Of a DNA stretch of 9,727 bases, positions 6,161 through 9,727 are shown piece after piece. The position numbers were made by a program, and so were the translations under genes. Below the pieces are notes generated by a model. It saw only the letters and a list, made by a program, of their open reading frames with translations, ran no database searches and was not told the DNA's origin. Position 1 is the stretch's first letter; each line of letters starts with the position of its first letter. This stretch comes from Helicobacteraceae bacterium (GTDB lineage: Bacteria; Campylobacterota; Campylobacteria; Campylobacterales; Helicobacteraceae). The stretch covers positions 1-9,727 of the forward strand of contig CAAGLK010000097.1 in NCBI GenBank assembly GCA_900770765.1, given 5' to 3'.

Positions 6161-7195
6161 TTAGGATTCCACGCTAAAGCTTGCCATTATCGTATCTGTC
6201 GCATTTAGTGAAGCTAGAGTCTGCTCAAATTCACTCTGCAATTTTGGATTATCTATAAAGCCACCCCATTTTTTCTGCCCCGCTGGTTTATTATGCGAAA
6301 GCCAATAAAGCGTGTTTGATAGCGGATATCGCTGGATGCCTTTGATAAAATCCACCTTTAACCCCGCTTTTTTAGCGATTGTCGCAAGCGTGGCGTGCGT
6401 GTAGGCGTATAAATGCACTTTTGTATAAATCATATTTTTAAACGCTGCATTATCAAAAATGCTGATCAAAGCTTCATTTGCATTAGGGACTTCAACGATG
6501 ATTTTGCCATTTTCTTTTAGGTAATTTTTGAGAATCTTAAGCATTGAAATTGGGTCGCTTAAATGCTCTAGCACATGAAAAAGCGTAATTACATCAAATT
6601 TTTTAGAAGATTCCACATTTTTTAAAGGGCTAGCAAAAGAGGATTCCCCCCCCCCCGACAGAGGACGGATTACAGATAGCGGAATAGCGGTTTGCGATTC
6701 CACATCCGCCACTCTGCCTTCTGCGTTCCGCTCTCCGCTATCTAGCTCCTCCAAACTCCGTAAAAGTGGAATCCCATTTTCCTTATAAATCCCCTCCACT
6801 TGAGATTCTACCTCCACACCAGCGACACTTCTAGCATACTGCTTCGCCAAGCATAAAAACTGCCCATGCCCACTGCCAAAGTCTAAAATATCCTTACCCA
6901 CAAGCTCGCTCTTAAGCCGCTCTACCCTCTCTTGTGTGAAAAGCAGCCAATCTATCTCATGCTCCCTTATATTATCTTTCAAGCTCCCGCCATTATCACG
7001 CTTGGTTGTAGCAAAAAACTCGCGTGATAACATTTCATTATCCGCATAAAAGCCAGAATCCACAATCTGCCTATCTAAAAACACAAGCCCGCACTCCAAG
7101 CACTCAAGCACATTAATATCCGCCGCATCTCTTACTACGCCTTCACGCCTTTTGTAATTCTTACTTCCGCATAAATAGCACTGCTCTACTCTCAT
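6161..7195 (-). CDS. SAM-dependent methyltransferase with N-terminal zinc-binding motif; phase-variable by a G11 tract
   Basis: The product is 344 residues. CYLCG (C6, C9) and CLECG (C32, C35) form a four-cysteine zinc site like that of sugar C-methyltransferases and related class I enzymes. Residues 103-113 (ILDFGSGHGQF) are the SAM-binding motif I, VAGVEVE follows at 124-130, and FDVITLFHVLEHL at 200-212 is the next conserved block. Residues of roughly 152-197 are an extra segment of low similarity to the family, rich in Ser, Gly and Glu. It contains SGGGESS, encoded by eleven G (6646-6656). The ATG at 7195 overlaps the aldolase stop by four bases (ATGA) and has AAGGAG five bases upstream, so it should be translationally coupled. 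It is the last gene of the operon. It probably methylates the product of its two partners; whether at O or C cannot be told. Confidence 0.85.
   Translation of the reverse strand: MRVEQCYLCGSKNYKRREGVVRDAADINVLECLECGLVFLDRQIVDSGFYADNEMLSREFFATTKRDNGGSLKDNIREHEIDWLLFTQERVERLKSELVGKDILDFGSGHGQFLCLAKQYARSVAGVEVESQVEGIYKENGIPLLRSLEELDSGERNAEGRVADVESQTAIPLSVIRPLSGGGESSFASPLKNVESSKKFDVITLFHVLEHLSDPISMLKILKNYLKENGKIIVEVPNANEALISIFDNAAFKNMIYTKVHLYAYTHATLATIAKKAGLKVDFIKGIQRYPLSNTLYWLSHNKPAGQKKWGGFIDNPKLQSEFEQTLASLNATDTIMASFSVES
6646..6656 (-). repeat. G11 homopolymer tract (phase-variation type) in the methyltransferase gene
   Basis: Eleven C on the plus strand are eleven G in the coding strand, in frame as TCG GGG GGG GGG GAA. 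With ten G the frame ends at CTT TAA seven codons later. With twelve G it ends at TGC TAG five codons later. Eleven is therefore the ON length. Runs of G of this length are the standard slipped-strand switch of Helicobacter and Campylobacter surface-glycan genes. Confidence 0.85.
6675..6742. repeat. Palindromic insert within the methyltransferase gene
   Basis: GATAGCGGA (6675-6683) and TCCGCTATC (6734-6742) are perfect inverted arms 50 nt apart. The loop contains the 15-mer shared with 6121-6135 and 9518-9532. With the adjacent G tract it encodes the extra residues near 152-197 and keeps the frame open. Confidence 0.55.
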
Positions 7196-8784
7196 TTACT
7201 CTCCTTATCAAATCTAGATTCTGTGATAAACCTTATCTCCGCCCTGCTTTTGCGAGTTTTTTTATAATCCAAAAACATTTCCAAAATCTCATTGTTTAAC
7301 GCCTCTAGTTTGCCCTTTTCCACGCTTCTAACTAACTCATCGCTAAAGTAATTATTAAGCTCACTAAAGCCATCAAAGCCAGCCAAATTTATAGAATCCA
7401 CGCTAAAGTTATCCAAAAGGCGTAGAAGTAAAATCGTAGAGTTATCCAGATTCTCCCAGCCACCTTTAAGCACGCGATTAATATCAATTAAAAGCGTATT
7501 TTCTAGCCTCTGCTTGATAGAACTTAGCAAAATCTTATGAGCGCCTTTAAACTCGCTAGAATTTTTTAAATACTCAAATCGCTTCACATTTCCTATAAAA
7601 ATAAAATCACTCCTAAAGATAGAATCTAAGAAATTCACATTTATAACCACAAGATTCTCACTAGATTCTATAAATTCTAAAATCTTAGCCTTTTGCCTAA
7701 AAATTGACTCTCCGGGCGCTAGTATCAAAATCTCACGCCCATTTAAAGCATTTTTAAGATTCTCAAAATCACGCCAATCATCTATGCGACTCCCTAAATG
7801 CTCCAAATACAGCTTTTCTAGATTCTCATAGTCATATCGCTTCTTTTTCTCGCTATCAAGTCCAGCTAAAATGTGCATTAAATCCTTTGAAGCGATTGCA
7901 TTTTTCTCTAGCAAATAGATAATGTTATTTGTATGCGCACTATGCATCCCAGCGATATAGTAGGGAATTGAGTAGCCCCATTTCGCCTTTGCCTTAATCG
8001 GTGGCAAGTAAATATCAATAGAATCCAAAATGCACTCTAGCTTATAACTACCGCCTAAATGCGTATTAATATATAACGCGATAAGCTCAGTAGCGGTATT
8101 CCCAGCACCCCTCCCAAGCCCATTAATAGTAGAATCCACAATTCCTTCTCGCTTCGTGCATAAATGCAAAAATTCTTGTGAGAGCGCACTGCTAAGCTGC
8201 AAATTATTATGCGAGTGGAATCCTAAAGAAATTTTAGAATCTAAATTATGATGAATTAGGCTAAAGATTCTGCGCAAGTCGTTTAAATACATAGAGCCAA
8301 AGGTATCCACAATTGAAAAGGCAAAGACACCCTTGCTATTTACAAGTTCTATTAGCTCTAATAATTCCTTATCGCTATAGCCTAGAATATCCACAGGCTG
8401 GATAAAGAGCTTATAGCCTAGCGCGTGGATTCTATCGGCTAATTTAATCGCACAAAATCGCTCGTGTTTAAAAAAGCATAGGCGGATATTTGTGATTTTC
8501 CCACTGCATTTTGTAAGATTTTTAAAATCATATCGGCTAAAGTCCGCCATTAACGCAAACTCCGCTTCTTTCGTATCGCGAGGCAAATAAGATTCCGCCT
8601 CGCTGGGCTCTAAAAACACGCTTTTCCCACTTACATGCTTAGTATTTTCCAAAAAGCCTATTTCGATTATATCAATCCCAGCTTCCACTAAATGCGAGAT
8701 TATCCCCTTAATCGTGGAATCGCCAAAGCTCTTATCTACCAAATACGCCCCATCACGCAGCGTGCAATCTAGTATCTTACTCAT
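7192..8784 (-). CDS. HMGL-like (DRE-TIM) aldolase with a C-terminal Rossmann-like domain
   Basis: The product is 530 residues. Residues 1 to about 290 are a DRE-TIM barrel of the HMG-CoA lyase/4-hydroxy-2-oxovalerate aldolase group: LDCTLRDGAYL at 5-15 (R10, D11), E41 in IEIGF, the metal-binding HSHNN (H190, H192) and GLGRGAGNTATE at 222-233. These residues are known to bind a divalent metal and the enolate of pyruvate. In DmpG a catalytic His follows TLRDG by one residue; here that position is Y14, as in the uncharacterised TLRDGGY relatives. Residues from about 350 (ILILAPGESI, VVINVN, FIFIGNVKRFEYL) form a second alpha/beta domain that resembles the nucleotide-binding-like part of DUF115/Maf-type proteins. 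This likeness is tentative. The ATG at 8784 has AAAGGAG five bases upstream, overlapping the stop of the preceding gene. An aldol step making a 2-keto acid for the CMP-transferring partner is inferred. Confidence 0.85.
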   Translation of the reverse strand: MSKILDCTLRDGAYLVDKSFGDSTIKGIISHLVEAGIDIIEIGFLENTKHVSGKSVFLEPSEAESYLPRDTKEAEFALMADFSRYDFKNLTKCSGKITNIRLCFFKHERFCAIKLADRIHALGYKLFIQPVDILGYSDKELLELIELVNSKGVFAFSIVDTFGSMYLNDLRRIFSLIHHNLDSKISLGFHSHNNLQLSSALSQEFLHLCTKREGIVDSTINGLGRGAGNTATELIALYINTHLGGSYKLECILDSIDIYLPPIKAKAKWGYSIPYYIAGMHSAHTNNIIYLLEKNAIASKDLMHILAGLDSEKKKRYDYENLEKLYLEHLGSRIDDWRDFENLKNALNGREILILAPGESIFRQKAKILEFIESSENLVVINVNFLDSIFRSDFIFIGNVKRFEYLKNSSEFKGAHKILLSSIKQRLENTLLIDINRVLKGGWENLDNSTILLLRLLDNFSVDSINLAGFDGFSELNNYFSDELVRSVEKGKLEALNNEILEMFLDYKKTRKSRAEIRFITESRFDKESK

Positions 8785-8794
8785 TTGCTCTCCT

Positions 8795-9454
8795 TTAATG
8801 AACTTGCTTGATAAAATGCTTGTATAAAAAATCCGCCATTAAAAAATCCTGCGGATAGTCAATGTCAGTGGCTTCTAGCTCACTTACTTCGCAAATAAAT
8901 GGATTCTCACTAATCGCTCCGCCAAATTCTTTAAACACTTCTTTTTTGAAAATATAAGGCGTTGTTACCTCGCTAAAAATGGGCGTTAAATCCTGCGTGC
9001 GTGGCGTGGAATTGAGCGAGAAATTCAGCGGAGCGTTGTTTTGCCAGAAGAAATTAAGATGCTTTTTTGCCGCAAAGGCAGAATCGTAATTATCTAGCAA
9101 AACGGCGTCTAGGCATTTATCATAAGTCTCCACACTCACAAAGGGCGAAGTGGCATGCGACATAATATACACATCCGCATCCACAAGCCGCATAAATTCC
9201 CGTATCAAATCACTCCGCAATGCAGAATCTAAATCTAAGCTCTTAGGGCGTTTTAGGAATTTAATCCCGGGCAGCAAATAAGGCAAAATTGCTTCATCAC
9301 TGCAAAACACAAAGGCTTCATCAATGCGTGGGACTTGCAAAATAGTCTTTAAAATAAAGTGAATTAGCGGCGTGCCATCATAAAAGGGCTTAATGTTTTT
9401 GCCCGGTGTGCGCTGATTATTTAGCTTTATGGGAGTAAATGAGACGATTTTCAT
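8795..9454 (-). CDS. Cytidylyltransferase of the CMP-N-acetylneuraminate synthetase-like family
   Basis: The product is 219 residues, a typical size for a single-domain CMP-ulosonate synthetase, and is cytosolic. PIKLNNQRTPGKN at 8-20 replaces the classical PARGGSKGIPGKN nucleotide loop. HATSPF at 100-105 corresponds to the LQPTSPL segment, PRTQDLTPIF at 151-160 to the RTQD-type substrate loop, and ATDIDYPQDF at 195-204 carries the metal-binding aspartates D197 and D199. Enzymes of this fold join CTP to a 2-keto acid sugar such as KDO, sialic, pseudaminic or legionaminic acid. The divergent loop says this is a separate subfamily whose substrate is unknown. The ATG at 9454 is chosen because similarity starts there and TAAGG lies eight bases upstream. 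The frame runs 78 codons further up, but that part is low-complexity, AT-rich and crosses the inverted repeats. It is the first gene of a three-gene operon. Confidence 0.87.
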   Translation of the reverse strand: MKIVSFTPIKLNNQRTPGKNIKPFYDGTPLIHFILKTILQVPRIDEAFVFCSDEAILPYLLPGIKFLKRPKSLDLDSALRSDLIREFMRLVDADVYIMSHATSPFVSVETYDKCLDAVLLDNYDSAFAAKKHLNFFWQNNAPLNFSLNSTPRTQDLTPIFSEVTTPYIFKKEVFKEFGGAISENPFICEVSELEATDIDYPQDFLMADFLYKHFIKQVH

Positions 9455-9474
9455 ATTTTGAACCTTAAAATAAA

Positions 9475-9502
9475 CTTTTGTATTGAAAATTAGAGTTTTC
9501 AA
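9475..9502 (-). repeat. 28-bp inverted repeat, copy A
   Basis: This is a perfect reverse complement of 9669-9696. It begins CTTTTGTATTGAAAA on the plus strand. It is itself nearly palindromic: GTATTGAAAA, a 6-nt spacer, TTTTCAAAC. It lies about 21 nt upstream of the cytidylyltransferase ATG. Confidence 0.8.
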
Positions 9503-9517
9503 ACTTTTTTGAAGCAA

Positions 9518-9532
9518 ATGTGGAATCGCAAA
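9518..9532 (+). repeat. 15-bp repeat ATGTGGAATCGCAAA, copy 3
   Basis: Identical to 6121-6135 and, inverted, to 6691-6705. It lies in the segment between the two 28-bp inverted repeats. Confidence 0.6.
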
Positions 9533-9668
9533 TGCCCTAAAATGCGAAGTTTTGTGAAATTTAAAAAATTTTAAGTTTTTAAGAAAGGTTAAATTGTAAA
9601 AAAGGTAGAATCCTAAACTTTTTCGCAAATTACGCACTTTGCGGATTTTTGTGATTTTAAAATTTGTA

Positions 9669-9696
9669 TTGAAAACTCTAATTTTCAATACAAAAG
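9669..9696 (+). repeat. 28-bp inverted repeat, copy B
   Basis: Partner of 9475-9502, 166 bp away. Together with the flanking GTA it makes a perfect hairpin GTATTGAAAA (9666-9675), CTCTAA, TTTTCAATAC (9682-9691). The gene-free stretch 9455-9727 (273 nt) otherwise holds very AT-rich DNA and one 15-mer repeat. No convincing promoter is visible in it; TACAAT at 9593-9598 on the minus strand is a weak -10 candidate. Confidence 0.8.
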
Positions 9697-9727
9697 GAAT
9701 TTTTAAGAATAAGGAATATTTAAAAAA

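Noticed and set aside
9455..9688. 78-codon N-terminal extension of the cytidylyltransferase
   Set aside because: Low-complexity Lys/Phe/Leu-rich translation of AT-rich DNA that crosses the inverted repeats. Family similarity begins at MKIVSFTPIK, with a ribosome binding site just upstream of that ATG.
1..9727. CRISPR array, tRNA, rRNA or insertion-sequence transposase
   Set aside because: No regularly spaced repeat-spacer units, no cloverleaf or rRNA-like sequence and no transposase-like protein were seen on either strand.

Overview
The window reads as chromosome of a non-pylori (probably enterohepatic) Helicobacter or a close Campylobacterota relative. The evidence is the AT-rich code, extended -10 promoters of the form TGnTAAAAT, a very high density of GGAATC/GATTCC words, a VacA-type autotransporter barrel, a NifS-like class V aminotransferase of the kind found in Helicobacter, and intergenic repeats built on GATTGCTTCGGTCGCTTCGC and GTCATTTTGAGCG words. 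The genus call is inference; no rRNA or species marker is present.

Layout, left to right. Positions 1-186 hold two short repeats. Positions 187-2417 (minus) are one autotransporter gene split by a frameshift in an A5 tract at 1207-1211, with the passenger upstream and the beta-barrel downstream. Positions 2418-2764 hold its promoter and a cluster of nested palindromic repeats. Next are rplS (ribosomal protein L19, 2765-3121, minus) with a leader hairpin, and a class V aminotransferase (3314-4624, minus). The latter is divergent from a CPA2-type cation/proton antiporter (4725-5888, plus). A small unrecognised ORF (5935-6114, plus) follows with its own promoter and ribosome binding site.

The right-hand third (6161-9454, minus) is a tight three-gene operon: a CMP-sugar-synthetase-like cytidylyltransferase, then a two-domain HMGL-like aldolase, then a zinc-finger SAM methyltransferase. 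The first gap is 10 nt and the second junction is an ATGA overlap. The gene set suggests that an aldolase makes a 2-keto acid, the cytidylyltransferase activates it as a CMP conjugate, and the methyltransferase modifies it for a surface glycan. No NeuB- or KdsA-type PEP-dependent synthase is seen, so this would differ from the classical sialic acid and KDO routes. The methyltransferase carries an in-frame G11 tract inside a palindromic insert, and both one-base slips lead to a stop within about ten codons. The cassette therefore looks phase-variable and currently ON.

Upstream of the operon, 9475-9696 contains a perfect 28-bp inverted repeat flanking 166 bp, and the window ends there. The cassette with its slippery tract, palindromic insert and upstream inverted repeat is the most interesting part of the window.
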